A stretch of DNA of 64,000 nucleotides from JBGTGT01 sp051439375 (GTDB lineage: Bacteria > Cyanobacteriota > Cyanobacteriia > Cyanobacteriales > Microcystaceae): the NCBI GenBank assembly GCA_051439375.1, contig JBFRWB010000245.1:1-64000 (forward strand). Direction: 5' to 3'. Position numbers and translations under genes: made by a program. The notes under the pieces are model-generated. The model ran no database searches, had not been told where the DNA came from, and saw nothing but the letters and a program-made list of their open reading frames with translations. Positions 9,270 through 18,432 of the stretch are shown in pieces (position 1 is the stretch's first letter; the number at the start of each line of letters is the position of its first letter).

Positions 9270-9433
9270 AAGATGGATGCTTATTAGTAATGTTTGGTTA
9301 TTCTAGATCGTCCGCTTCTAGGATAAGGTTAACAAGTGTTTAAACTTCACCAAGAATTATTAATCACGAAAGTCTGCAAAAAGGGACAAATTGCCCCACA
9401 ATGGTAACAGATAACCAAAGGAGAACCGATTTT

Positions 9434-10393
9434 ATGTTGGCCTATTTTCTAGCGATCGCCCTTACCCTTGCCAGTTTATATCTGTATTTATCGGCCTTTT
9501 TCGCACGAGATATCCATCGACAAGATGATTTTCTTTGGAGTGGGGTTGGCTTATTTTATGCCCTAATTCTCTGGATTTGTGCGGGACAGATTAAAGGAAG
9601 CGTTTTACTTGGCCAAGGGGCTGCTGTCGCCCTTGTTTTATCCTTTGGTTGGCAAACGATTCGTTTACGTCGTGCGATCGCTAATCCTGATCAAGCCCTC
9701 GATCAAAAAGAATTTTCTGTTATCTCATGGTTTAAAGGGCGTTTCTCTGGCAAAAAAGCCCCTGTGGTTGCTCCTAACGCTGAAGAATCCCCAGAAACTC
9801 CATCTTCTCCTGCTAAACCAACGGAAAACAAGGAAGACTCAACTCTGATGGTTGTATCTACTCCTACGGGTGAAGAAATTTTTGTAGAAGAAGAAGCGAT
9901 CGCCATGACTGATACCACCTCTGAAGAGATAACAGAAGTACAAGAAGACTCAACTCCGATGGTTGTATCTACTCCTACGGGTGAAGAAATTTTTGTAGAA
10001 GAAGAAGCGATCGCCATGACTGATACCACCACTGAAGAGATAACAGAAGTACAAGAAGACTCAACCCCGATTGTTGTATCTACCCCTACGGGTGAAGAAA
10101 TTCTTGTAGAAGAAGAAGCGATCGCCATGACTGATACCACCACTAAAGAAATATCTGAGGAAGATCCCCTTGATGATATTCTCGAAGACTTAGAAGGGAA
10201 AATAGATGAAACAGAAACTTCTGAATCTTTAGAAGACACCATAGACAATAATCTTCTTGATTTTGAACCTTATATTTCTGATAACGAAGCAGAAACAGTA
10301 ATCGAAGCTTATACCCCTCCAACAATTACTCCTAATGTTACAGAAACCAAGAAAAGTTCAGAAACCGTTGCAGAAGACAAAGATAACTTATAA
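9434..10393 (+). CDS. Ycf66 family protein with triplicated acidic tail
   Basis: A 319-residue protein from the ATG at 9434, chosen because a GGAG Shine-Dalgarno lies 10 bases before it and family members begin M-L-A-Y; an in-frame ATG at 9401 would add 11 residues. Residues 1-90 are the Ycf66 domain: three hydrophobic segments and conserved F-L-W-S-G-V-G-L-F-Y-A-L, L-L-G-Q-G and Q-T-I-R-L-R-R. Ycf66 is known from cyanobacteria and some plastids; its function is unresolved. The remainder is acidic and disordered-looking, built from three 37-residue repeats (about residues 134-243) with the core V-V-S-T-P-T-G-E-E-I, encoded by a 111-bp DNA repeat. Confidence 0.85.
   Translation: MLAYFLAIALTLASLYLYLSAFFARDIHRQDDFLWSGVGLFYALILWICAGQIKGSVLLGQGAAVALVLSFGWQTIRLRRAIANPDQALDQKEFSVISWFKGRFSGKKAPVVAPNAEESPETPSSPAKPTENKEDSTLMVVSTPTGEEIFVEEEAIAMTDTTSEEITEVQEDSTPMVVSTPTGEEIFVEEEAIAMTDTTTEEITEVQEDSTPIVVSTPTGEEILVEEEAIAMTDTTTKEISEEDPLDDILEDLEGKIDETETSESLEDTIDNNLLDFEPYISDNEAETVIEAYTPPTITPNVTETKKSSETVAEDKDNL
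9833..10165 (+). repeat. Three 111-bp tandem repeats inside the Ycf66 gene
   Basis: Copies start at 9833, 9944 and 10055 (exactly 111 bp apart, 37 codons), each beginning GAAGACTCAAC and each carrying one HIP1 octamer in the same position. The first two copies are near-identical at DNA level. The third is more diverged towards its end (around 10140). This indicates a recent in-frame expansion. Confidence 0.95.
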
Positions 10394-10503
10394 ATGATGA
10401 ATTGACCGATTGCTTAAACCAGTAAAAGTCCTTATTCTGCCAACATTTTCTAACTAACAACTGTTAACTGTTCACTGTTATCACTGTTAACTATTAACTA
10501 TCT

Positions 10504-11142
10504 ATGACTAAACTTCTTTCCCTTAACGTAGGACTTCCTAAAACGGTATCCTATCAAAATAAAACAACAACGACAGGTATCTTTAAAACCCCAATTGATC
10601 ATCCTGTAAGATTAAGTCAACTGAATTTAGAGGGAGATGGACAAGCTGATTTAGAAAATCATGGTGGTTCAGATAAAGCTGTTTATATTTATTCTTACGA
10701 TTATTATCCCTATTGGCAAGGGATTCTGCAACGAGATTATCTTGAATTCGGATTGTTTGGGGAAAACTTTACCGTGACTGAAATGTTAGATACCCAAGTT
10801 AATATTGGGGATACTTTTAAAATAGGAGAGGCAATTATTCAAGTCACACAACCCAGAATTCCCTGTTTTAAATTAGGGATTCGTTTAGAGGATTCTAAGT
10901 TTCCTCAAAAATTTTTAAAGAGTCGTAGAACAGGATTTTACGTTAAAGTCTTACAGGAAGGAATGGTAAAAAAGGGAAACTCTATTGAATTATTAGAAGC
11001 AAACAACAAACAAATTACCGTTGATCAAGCCGTCCGTTTACTGTACTTTGAATCTGATAATCAAGAAAAAATTAAAGAAATTCTTTCTATCGAAGCATTA
11101 TCTGATTCATGGCGTGAATCTTTTGCAAAAAAGTTAAAGTGA
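10504..11142 (+). CDS. MOSC domain protein (YiiM-like)
   Basis: A 212-residue soluble protein. L-S-L-N-V-G-L-P near the start, the D-L-E-N-H-G-G-S-D-K-A-V motif near residue 55, G-L-F-G-E-N-F-T near 84 and Q-P-R-I-P-C-F-K-L near 122 form a MOSC domain. The conserved Cys is in P-R-I-P-C-F-K. MOSC proteins of the YiiM group bind molybdenum cofactor and reduce N-hydroxylated substrates in E. coli; other members are sulfur carriers. The gene follows a non-coding stretch of GTTAACTGTTCACTGTTATC-type short repeats (10455-10500). No molybdenum genes are adjacent. Confidence 0.85.
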   Translation: MTKLLSLNVGLPKTVSYQNKTTTTGIFKTPIDHPVRLSQLNLEGDGQADLENHGGSDKAVYIYSYDYYPYWQGILQRDYLEFGLFGENFTVTEMLDTQVNIGDTFKIGEAIIQVTQPRIPCFKLGIRLEDSKFPQKFLKSRRTGFYVKVLQEGMVKKGNSIELLEANNKQITVDQAVRLLYFESDNQEKIKEILSIEALSDSWRESFAKKLK

Positions 11143-11232
11143 AAATTAAAAATCAACGATTTAACTTGTCAACAGGGAAAAAGATTGTTACGCTAAAAGG
11201 TTGCTAAATCATTAAACCCATTCTCAACCATT

Positions 11233-12219
11233 ATGGCCGCATCTGAACGTCGTCCCTTCCTGTTGGAATTTGAAAAACCCCTCTATGAGTTAGAAGAGCA
11301 AATTCAACAAATTCGTAAACTGGCTGAGGAAAATAACGTCGATGTCTCAGAACAGGTCAAACAGCTAGAAAAACGCTCCGTACAACTGCGTCGTGAGATT
11401 TTTAGTACCCTAACCCCATCCCAACGGTTACAAGTGGCTCGTCATCCCCGTCGTCCTAGTACTTTAGACTATATTCAGGGAATTTGTGATGATTGGTTTG
11501 AACTACACGGGGATCGGGGTGGATATGATGATCCCGCATTAGTGGGAGGGGTTGCTCGTCTTAAAGGTAAACCTGTTATGGTGATGGGACACCAAAAAGG
11601 ACGAGATACCAAAGACAATGTAGCACGGAACTTTGGTATGGCTTCACCGGGGGGATACCGTAAAGCGATCCGACTAATGGAACACGCTAATCGTTTTAAT
11701 ATGCCGATTTTGACCTTCATCGATACACCGGGGGCATTTCCGGGGGTAGAAGCCGAAAAATTAGGGCAAGGAGAAGCGATCGCCTATAATTTGCGCCAAA
11801 TGTTTAGTTTCGATGTTCCTATTGTTTGTACCGTCATTGGAGAAGGGGGATCTGGGGGAGCATTAGGTATCGGAGTCGGCGATCGGGTGTTAATGTTAGA
11901 GCATTCTGTATATACTGTGGCGACTCCCGAAGCTTGTGCAGCGATTTTGTGGAAAGATGCGAAGAAAGCGGATAAAGCTGCGATCGCTTTGAAAATTACC
12001 GCCAAAGATTTAAAGAAATTAGCGATTATTGATGATATTGTAGCAGAACCTGCTGGAGCAGCCCATAATGATCCTTTAGAAGCCACATCTCTTTTAAAGG
12101 AAGCCTTAATTAACCATCTTGATGTCTTAACCGCTCTGACTCCCCAACAACGTCGGGATGAAAGATATGAGAAATTCCGCCAGATGGGTCAGTTTGAAGA
12201 ATGTTTGGATAAGTTATGA
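11233..12219 (+). CDS. accA: Acetyl-CoA carboxylase carboxyltransferase, alpha subunit
   Basis: A 328-residue AccA of normal length. It has an N-terminal helical segment (L-E-F-E-K-P-L-Y-E-L-E) and a crotonase-fold core with F-G-M-A-S-P-G-G-Y-R-K-A, F-I-D-T-P-G-A-F-P-G and E-G-G-S-G-G-A-L-G-I-G. It transfers the carboxyl group from carboxybiotin on AccB to acetyl-CoA, forming malonyl-CoA for fatty acid synthesis, together with AccD, which is not in this window. It stands alone here; no strong terminator follows. Confidence 0.96.
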   Translation: MAASERRPFLLEFEKPLYELEEQIQQIRKLAEENNVDVSEQVKQLEKRSVQLRREIFSTLTPSQRLQVARHPRRPSTLDYIQGICDDWFELHGDRGGYDDPALVGGVARLKGKPVMVMGHQKGRDTKDNVARNFGMASPGGYRKAIRLMEHANRFNMPILTFIDTPGAFPGVEAEKLGQGEAIAYNLRQMFSFDVPIVCTVIGEGGSGGALGIGVGDRVLMLEHSVYTVATPEACAAILWKDAKKADKAAIALKITAKDLKKLAIIDDIVAEPAGAAHNDPLEATSLLKEALINHLDVLTALTPQQRRDERYEKFRQMGQFEECLDKL

Positions 12220-12728
12220 ATTATAGATGATAAATCATAAAAATGCCCCCCTATCTTTAGTTAAAGTTTATAGCCTTAAAGGATTTCTACAGAGATTTGA
12301 GTGCTTAAAATAGAGAAATTAAGAATAGCATTCAATGAAAGCGTGATTTATAAGAGATAGTGATCACTCATCCCTTAGACCTTTCTTAGCTTTATAAAGT
12401 ATGTTCTGACAGTCAATGATTAACAATTGCTCGATGGTTATGAACGATTGCTAGGTGGTTATGAACGATTGCTGGAATTCAACTTCTCCCACATCCTCAT
12501 CCTCTAAGTTACCAGTGATCACAAACTAATGTTATAATTCTATAAGATAAAGTTTTGTAAAGAGGATTTTATTGAGTCACTTTTCTGCTACCTTGGAAGA
12601 ATTTTGCAGTAAAGCCCATTCATGTAAGAATAGGAAAGGTGATTGAAAGTGCCGTCTATCAGTAGAAAAGTCTAAGACGCCTAGCGTTCAATACCAAGTT
12701 TCGACCTTTTGCTCTATTGACCCATATC
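12220..12728. other. Gene-free region upstream of a short-chain dehydrogenase
   Basis: About 500 bp with no supported ORF. It contains the palindromic AGTGATCACT at 12359-12368, a related AGTGATCAC near 12513, and two direct copies of GGTTATGAACGATTGCT (about 12435 and 12457) spaced 22 bp. A TATAATTCTATAA stretch near 12534 could be a promoter. I recognise no RNA family. Confidence 0.4.
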
Positions 12729-13457
12729 ATGACTGTTTCTTCCCACCCACGTCAAGCAATTATCACTGGTGCAAGTAGCGGAATTGGTCGAGAGACGGCA
12801 CTTATTCTAGCCAAAGCTGGAATCAATGTAGCCTTGATCGGTCGTTCCCAACAGAGGTTAGATGCAGTGGTCGCTGCTGCTGAAGGGGTTGGCGTAAAAG
12901 CAAAAGCTTATCCCCTAGATTTAAGCCAATTAGAAACCATTGTTCCCCATATTGAGAAAATAATAGAGGATTTTGGGGAAATCGATATTTTAATCAACAA
13001 TGCAGGAATGGGTTACACCAATCTTTTGCAGAATACATCCTTGTCAGACTGGCAAAACGTCATGGATCTGAACTTAACCAGTATTTTTCAGTGTGTCCAA
13101 GGTGTTTTACCCACCATGCGACAAAGAGGACAAGGAATGATTGTCAATGTCTCCTCCGTCGCCACTCAGAATGCTTTTCCAGAATGGGGAGCTTACAGCA
13201 TCAGTAAAGTGGGTTTAGTTACTTTATCCAAGATTTTAGCCGCAGAAGAACGAGCAAATGGCATTCGTGTCACCATTATTACCCCCGGTGCTGTTAACAC
13301 GCCGATTTGGGACACACAAACCGTTCAGGCGGACTTTGATCGCAGTGTCATGCTAACCCCTGATTTAGTCGCAAAAGCCATTCTTCATGCAATCCTCCTT
13401 CCCGCCGAAGCCGTCATTGAAGAAATGACGATCACCCCCAGTGCTGGCACGCTATAG
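12729..13457 (+). CDS. Short-chain dehydrogenase/reductase
   Basis: A 242-residue classical SDR from the ATG at 12729; an in-frame TTG four codons earlier is less likely. T-G-A-S-S-G-I-G near residue 14 binds NAD(P), N-N-A-G-M-G is near 86, and the catalytic Ser-Tyr-Lys is in N-V-S-S-V-A and Y-S-I-S-K. P-G-A-V-N-T-P-I follows as usual. The closest general type is FabG or 3-ketoacyl-ACP reductase-like, but the C-terminus (E-E-M-T-I-T-P-S-A-G-T-L) matches SDRs of unknown substrate. Neighbouring accA and folE give no firm clue. Confidence 0.9.
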   Translation: MTVSSHPRQAIITGASSGIGRETALILAKAGINVALIGRSQQRLDAVVAAAEGVGVKAKAYPLDLSQLETIVPHIEKIIEDFGEIDILINNAGMGYTNLLQNTSLSDWQNVMDLNLTSIFQCVQGVLPTMRQRGQGMIVNVSSVATQNAFPEWGAYSISKVGLVTLSKILAAEERANGIRVTIITPGAVNTPIWDTQTVQADFDRSVMLTPDLVAKAILHAILLPAEAVIEEMTITPSAGTL

Positions 13458-13586
13458 CAGTAGAAAGTAAGGTATTTGACATTAATTAATAAAGCCTAAA
13501 ACGCAATCATAGCTTTCTTCTGCCCCTTGTTCCTTACCTTGTGCATAGCACCACATAACCCAAATTCAAGCAATTACTTTAACCTT

Positions 13587-14336
13587 ATGTCAACAATTTC
13601 TGCTAACGGTTCTAATCGCACCAATTCATCCAATGGTGCATCATTTGTCTCCAATGGTAATGGCTCATCTCTTTTAAGTCCTAACCTCACCGAACGGGTA
13701 ACGGCTCGTCCTGATCGTAATACTCACGCAGGTCAACAGGCACAAACTTATGGTACATCTGAAGAAAGCAAGGAAAAGATGATGGTGGCCGTAAGAACCA
13801 TGCTAGAAGCAGTGGGTGAAGATCCAGAGCGAGAAGGACTCTTAAAAACCCCAAAACGGGTGGCTGAAGCCATGCAATTTCTGACCCAAGGCTACTCCCA
13901 GTCTTTAGAAGAGCTAGTCAATGGGGCGATTTTTGATGAAGGCCATAGCGAAATGGTATTAGTACGGGATATTACCTTTTTTAGCCTTTGTGAGCATCAT
14001 ATGTTGCCTTTTATGGGGCAAGCTCACGTTGCCTATATCCCCAATCAAAAGGTGGTGGGATTGAGCAAATTAGCAAGAATCGTCGATATGTATGCCCGTC
14101 GTCTGCAAGTACAAGAACGCTTAACCCGACAAATTTCTGAAGCCATTCAGGAGATTCTTGATCCTCAAGGGGTTGCAGTGGTAATGGAAGCTAGTCATAT
14201 GTGTATGGTGATGCGAGGGGTAGAAAAACCCGGTTCTTGGACGGTGACTAGCTCGATGAGTGGTATTTTCCAAGAGGATCAAAAAACCCGTGAGGAATTT
14301 CTCAATTTGATTCGTCATCGGCCTCAGTTTATGTAA
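13587..14336 (+). CDS. folE: GTP cyclohydrolase I
   Basis: A 249-residue protein from the ATG at 13587; a longer frame back to a TTG at 13527 is unlikely. Residues ~1-65 are a Ser/Asn-rich non-conserved extension. The catalytic domain has G-L-L-K-T-P-K-R-V-A, S-L-C-E-H-H-M-L-P-F (zinc Cys and His), K-L-A-R-I-V-D-M-Y-A-R-R-L-Q-V-Q-E-R and S-H-M-C-M-V-M-R-G-V (third zinc ligand). It makes 7,8-dihydroneopterin triphosphate for folate and pterin synthesis. A strong terminator hairpin follows at 14402. Confidence 0.95.
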   Translation: MSTISANGSNRTNSSNGASFVSNGNGSSLLSPNLTERVTARPDRNTHAGQQAQTYGTSEESKEKMMVAVRTMLEAVGEDPEREGLLKTPKRVAEAMQFLTQGYSQSLEELVNGAIFDEGHSEMVLVRDITFFSLCEHHMLPFMGQAHVAYIPNQKVVGLSKLARIVDMYARRLQVQERLTRQISEAIQEILDPQGVAVVMEASHMCMVMRGVEKPGSWTVTSSMSGIFQEDQKTREEFLNLIRHRPQFM

Positions 14337-14401
14337 GGATAAATCTCCTTGTTGCTTAATACTTAGCCGCATCGGCTGAATCTTCATCAAAAAACAGTCT
14401 T

Positions 14402-14430
14402 AGGGACGTTCCTATACAGCGTCCCTTTTT
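14402..14430 (+). terminator. Rho-independent terminator after folE
   Basis: The inverted repeat AGGGACG (14402-14408) / CGTCCCT (14420-14426) has an 11-base loop and runs directly into TTTTT. It lies 65 bp past the folE stop codon. Confidence 0.8.
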
Positions 14431-14580
14431 GATTAATTTCCATCGGGCAAGAGATAGCTGAGTCAGGAATTTTCCGCTAGAATTGAGCTAAATCCCATCA
14501 ATCAATAAACTGAGACGGTCTTGATCACGGCTTTTCGCCCTGCATCATTCCCCCTATCATATTCGTGAGGAGTTTATTTA

Positions 14581-15282
14581 ATGAATTTCAGTTTTAGTGG
14601 ACGTTTTCCCATATTTACTGCTCTAATCCTTGGGTTTGCTACCCTAAATATCCCCCATGTTAGAGCCAATGACTATCGACTTACCCAATACCAATATTCT
14701 CCTGATCGGGCAACCCTTGCTCAAGTTAATAGTATTACTCAATTGCAGGATGTATCTCCCGAAAATTGGTCTTATGAAGCCTTACGCAACCTTGTAGAAG
14801 GATATGGCTGTATCGAAGGCTATCCTGATCGGACGTACCGTGGCGATCGCCCCTTAAGCCGCAACGAATTCGCAGCTGGACTCAATTCCTGTTTAGAAGC
14901 GTTAGAAAGCCGCCTACGAGAACAGGGAACACCTGTCACTGTTCCCCCTGCTACGAACGAACCCATAGGAATTAGCAGCCAAGACATGATTAATCGGGCA
15001 TTTTTTAACGATACAGGACGTTTTTGGGACATAACGAATCTTTCAGGTCAAGCCAATAAAATCTTTGGTTGGCGACATTGGCAAAATTCCTTTATGGATA
15101 CGATGATTGCTGATGATGCTGAGTTATTTAACACGGTTTATGACGATATGATGGAACAACAAACCGCACATCCCATTATTCGCACTAGAGATTTACCGAA
15201 TCCCTACGAAACCTCTGTTTTTGAAAATCCTAATTACGTCCGTCCCGCAGCCCCTCCTCCCACCAGAGAGATCCGCTTTTAG
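14581..15282 (+). CDS. SLH-domain exported protein without porin barrel
   Basis: A 233-residue protein with an N-terminal signal peptide (hydrophobic residues ~9-25, probable cleavage after V-R-A-N or nearby). One S-layer-homology motif spans residues ~57-105 (V-S-P-E-N-W-S-Y-E-A-L ... G-Y-P-D-R-T-Y-R-G ... L-S-R-N-E-F-A-A-G-L). In cyanobacteria this motif normally heads OprB-type porins and anchors them to peptidoglycan. Here the remaining 120 residues do not show barrel-like alternation, so this is a short SLH protein of unknown role. A GAGGAG-type Shine-Dalgarno precedes the ATG. It converges on the protease gene. Confidence 0.8.
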   Translation: MNFSFSGRFPIFTALILGFATLNIPHVRANDYRLTQYQYSPDRATLAQVNSITQLQDVSPENWSYEALRNLVEGYGCIEGYPDRTYRGDRPLSRNEFAAGLNSCLEALESRLREQGTPVTVPPATNEPIGISSQDMINRAFFNDTGRFWDITNLSGQANKIFGWRHWQNSFMDTMIADDAELFNTVYDDMMEQQTAHPIIRTRDLPNPYETSVFENPNYVRPAAPPPTREIRF

Positions 15283-15307
15283 TAAAAGCTAATCAATTAA
15301 TAAATAA

Positions 15308-15338
15308 GGGGGTAAAGGTTTGTTGTTCCTTTACCCCT
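15308..15338. terminator. Bidirectional terminator hairpin
   Basis: Perfect 10-bp inverted repeat GGGGTAAAGG (15309-15318) / CCTTTACCCC (15328-15337) with a 9-base loop, followed on the plus strand by TATATTTTT. It sits between the convergent SLH gene and the protease gene and can serve the SLH gene, and less well the protease gene. Confidence 0.75.
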
Positions 15339-15378
15339 ATATTTTTACTCAAATTTACTCAAACTCCTGAAAAAGCGG

Positions 15379-18300
15379 TTAAACATAGACAAATGCCGAA
15401 TCGTTTAGGTCAACGGATGATTCTCCTTCAATAACGCCAATGAGTTCATCGGTTGCAGTATGGAAGATCCCCATTCCCCATTCAGAAAGCACACTGGTAT
15501 GATAGCTATCTGCACTTCCTTGTAGTTGAATCACATCTTTAGCAACGTCAAAGTTTTGAATTTCGGCATAATCTTCCATACCATGTTCATTGTAATAGAG
15601 GTCTGTGGCTGTGCCTAATACCCACTTATTTGTGCCATTATTACCCACTAAGGTATCTACTTGAGGATTGCTTATCCCCGTTGTGTTTTCAGAACTAACA
15701 TCAATATTTTCGTAAAAAGTGAGATTGGTGAACTGACTTATACCCGTACCGTTGCTGGCCTTATCATCATCATTGACAAAAACAAGATAGTCGAAGGTTC
15801 CTGTGAAGTATGATCCCACTTCAATTTCAATGGTCTGCCAACCTGAATTAATCTCATAAGCATAAGCAGAATCTTGAACGCCCCAATTTTGAGTTCCTGC
15901 GACTTGGAAGAGGTATGGTTTATCTCCTTGGCCATCAAATTCTAAGTTGTCGTCAAAGAGAATACCCTGAATTTCACCGACAGCACTACTATTAAAGTCC
16001 AATCTTAGAACCGTATTAGCCGTAATGGTTGTGGTAAAGTCGATGGCTTTCCAAGCATTACCTATCAAGGTTAATTCATTGTTATCACTGATTTGATAGC
16101 TACCTTCATCTTGCTTATCATCAAAACTTTGAATTGTGTAGTCTTGGAATTGAAGAATGGTATTTTCCTCAACGGCTTCAATGGTTAAGTTAACCGTTGC
16201 TGTATCTGTGCCACCGTTACCATCACTAACTTCATAGGTAAAGCTATCGCTACCATAAAAGTCCGTATCAGGGGTATAAGTGAACGTACCATCGGAATTT
16301 AAGGTTAATGTGCCATTACTCACATCTCCATCGCTGGTTAAGCTATAAGTTAAGGTATCACCCTCTACATCTGTGGCAGACACTTGGTCTGATAACGTAG
16401 TATCTTCGTTAAGGCTAAACGTAGCATTTTGGGTCACAGGCGCATCATTAACCCCTGCAATGGTTAAGTTAACCGTTGCTGTATCTGTACCATCGTTACC
16501 ATCACTAACTTCATAGGTAAAGCTATCGCTACCATAAAAGTCCGTATCAGGGGTATAAGTGAACGTACCATCAGAATTTAAGGTTAACGTTCCGTTACTC
16601 ACATCTCCATCGCTGGTTAAGCTATAAGTTAAGGTATCACCATCTGCATCTGTGGCAGACACTTGGTTAGATAACGTATTATCTTCATTAAGGCTAAACG
16701 TAGCGTCTTGAGCAACAGGAGAACTATTATCAGAAGCCATATCAAGGATAGCTTCCCCTAATTTCACCATGTTTACTAATTTATAAGTTTCTCCCGTATT
16801 GCTTACATTATCGTTTTCATCATCTCCGTCATAAATATCAGTCCCTGTGTCATAGAGTAAGGTTTCTATTTCCGCAAAGGTTAAACGACGACCTAATTTT
16901 TCTTCTGCCAATTGTTGCGCTAAAACGACAACCCCTGCAATGGTTGGTGCAGCTTGGCTAGTTCCGTGCATTGTTGTCAGTCCACCGTTTTTGCTTGCAC
17001 CTGTCACGGGTGCGCCAGGGGCGAAAATTTCAGTTAAACTATCGGTTACCGTTTCTTCGGTTGTGCTACCTTCTTCCATGTGTCGTTGGGAGAAAGGAGT
17101 AATTTGACCCGCCGTAGTACCCCCAGAAGTTTTTGCGCCACTGCTGTAAGTCCAAGAATAGTTAGAATCAGAATCATAAACTGCACCAACTCCAATGGTA
17201 TAAGGATCGGCGGCAGGATAGGAAACCCCTTCTTCTTGGTAGGTATAGTAACGATTTCCAGCAGATGTCGTAACAATAACGTCATGATCAATTGCTAAAG
17301 ATTGAATATTATCGGAAAAGCTCTTATAGCTATAAGTTAGTGAGGTAGAAAAATTGCTACTTGTCCCCAAAGACATATTAACACTGACAATATTGTAGGT
17401 ATCCACATTCTCTGTCACCCATTCTATAGCGTCCGCCAAATAGCTAAAGCTTCCTGAACCACTATCTTTGAAAACTTTGAGATGGATAATGTTGACATTA
17501 GACGCAACACCAGAATAGCTATAATTTGAACTGGTATAAGACCCACCAATAATACTAGAGACATTTGATCCATGATTATTATAGTCACTGGCATCTGCAT
17601 CACCATCGGCAAAATCATAGGAATAGACAATGCGATCGCTGACTCCATCCCCATCAGCATCTTCGCCAAAGAAGGGATGATCAAGGTCAATTCCTGTGTC
17701 TAACACAACGACAGAATATCCTGTCCCATCGATGCCAGAAAACCGTGAGTCTTCGCGAAATTCATCTAAACCAATTAAAGAACTAGATTCTGTGTCAGTA
17801 GAGGAAAAATCATCATCAAAGAAAAAACCATCATCATCATTCTTTTTACCCTCACCACCGGGATCATTAAAGTCATAGTTTCCGTAGGTTGTTCCTGTTA
17901 GAAAGATAGCAGAGTTATCTTGAATCCCATCGGAAGAATCAGATGTGTTCAAGACTGAAACCGTTATTCCTTGATCCGTATTATTAGCAAGGGTTGTCAG
18001 CGTATCGGGTGTTGTTTCCGTTATGGTGACAGACTGCACAAATGCAACAGGACTTTCTGTGGTAAGTGTGTTGGGTATTGTTTCCGTTATCGCGACAGAT
18101 TCCACAAACGCAACAAGACTTTCTGTAAGTTGTTCTGCTGTGTCCGATACTGATATCGGGTCGCTGACCAATGATTGCAACGTACTTTCCACGTTCCTAA
18201 TGATCTGTTCAACAGATTCATTAAAAACTTCGGATTCAGTGGGATTTATGGTAACGTCTGCTACAAAATCTTGTAGCGTTTCGACGAACTGAGCAGTAAC

Positions 18301-18432
18301 AGAGGTTGAATCCGTAGATTCTACAGCAAAAAGTTCTTTGATGGTTTGGATTAAAGCGTTAAATGGTTGCAGCAAGCCAGAATTCTCGATAGTTTCTAAT
18401 CCATTGGAGAAGTTGGTGATGTTGGTGGACAT
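15379..18432 (-). CDS. Secreted subtilisin-like (S8) protease with cadherin-like repeats and type I secretion C-terminus
   Basis: A 1017-residue multidomain protein. Residues 1-170 hold a leader region with two copies of a V-A-F-V-x-S-V-x-I-T-E-T repeat (about 107-147). Residues ~235-510 are an S8 peptidase: Asp245 (V-L-D-T-G-I-D), His287 (N-H-G-S-N), oxyanion Asn393 (S-A-G-N) and Ser492 (H-G-T-S-Q-A-A-P). Residues ~568-757 are two nearly identical 93-residue cadherin-like domains (S-P-V-A-Q-D-A-T-F-S-L-N-E-D ...), rich in Asp and likely Ca-binding. A jelly-roll-like domain (~760-915) and a C-terminus with D-Y-A-E-I-Q-N-F-D and V-I-Q-L-x-G-S-A-D follow, a pattern typical of cyanobacterial type I secretion substrates. 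No Sec signal peptide is seen. The start has a GAGG Shine-Dalgarno. Role: extracellular proteolysis (inferred). Confidence 0.88.
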   Translation of the reverse strand: MSTNITNFSNGLETIENSGLLQPFNALIQTIKELFAVESTDSTSVTAQFVETLQDFVADVTINPTESEVFNESVEQIIRNVESTLQSLVSDPISVSDTAEQLTESLVAFVESVAITETIPNTLTTESPVAFVQSVTITETTPDTLTTLANNTDQGITVSVLNTSDSSDGIQDNSAIFLTGTTYGNYDFNDPGGEGKKNDDDGFFFDDDFSSTDTESSSLIGLDEFREDSRFSGIDGTGYSVVVLDTGIDLDHPFFGEDADGDGVSDRIVYSYDFADGDADASDYNNHGSNVSSIIGGSYTSSNYSYSGVASNVNIIHLKVFKDSGSGSFSYLADAIEWVTENVDTYNIVSVNMSLGTSSNFSTSLTYSYKSFSDNIQSLAIDHDVIVTTSAGNRYYTYQEEGVSYPAADPYTIGVGAVYDSDSNYSWTYSSGAKTSGGTTAGQITPFSQRHMEEGSTTEETVTDSLTEIFAPGAPVTGASKNGGLTTMHGTSQAAPTIAGVVVLAQQLAEEKLGRRLTFAEIETLLYDTGTDIYDGDDENDNVSNTGETYKLVNMVKLGEAILDMASDNSSPVAQDATFSLNEDNTLSNQVSATDADGDTLTYSLTSDGDVSNGTLTLNSDGTFTYTPDTDFYGSDSFTYEVSDGNDGTDTATVNLTIAGVNDAPVTQNATFSLNEDTTLSDQVSATDVEGDTLTYSLTSDGDVSNGTLTLNSDGTFTYTPDTDFYGSDSFTYEVSDGNGGTDTATVNLTIEAVEENTILQFQDYTIQSFDDKQDEGSYQISDNNELTLIGNAWKAIDFTTTITANTVLRLDFNSSAVGEIQGILFDDNLEFDGQGDKPYLFQVAGTQNWGVQDSAYAYEINSGWQTIEIEVGSYFTGTFDYLVFVNDDDKASNGTGISQFTNLTFYENIDVSSENTTGISNPQVDTLVGNNGTNKWVLGTATDLYYNEHGMEDYAEIQNFDVAKDVIQLQGSADSYHTSVLSEWGMGIFHTATDELIGVIEGESSVDLNDSAFVYV
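16180..16720 (-). repeat. Two 279-bp near-identical repeats encoding cadherin-like domains
   Basis: Copies begin at 16180 and 16459, exactly 279 bp (93 codons) apart, and differ at only scattered positions. They encode two consecutive cadherin-like domains of the protease. The DNA identity is high enough to suggest recent duplication or gene conversion. Confidence 0.93.

Noticed and set aside
9703..10248. Ser-rich 181-codon ORF antisense to Ycf66
   Set aside because: It is a mirror of the repetitive acidic tail; no independent evidence for expression.
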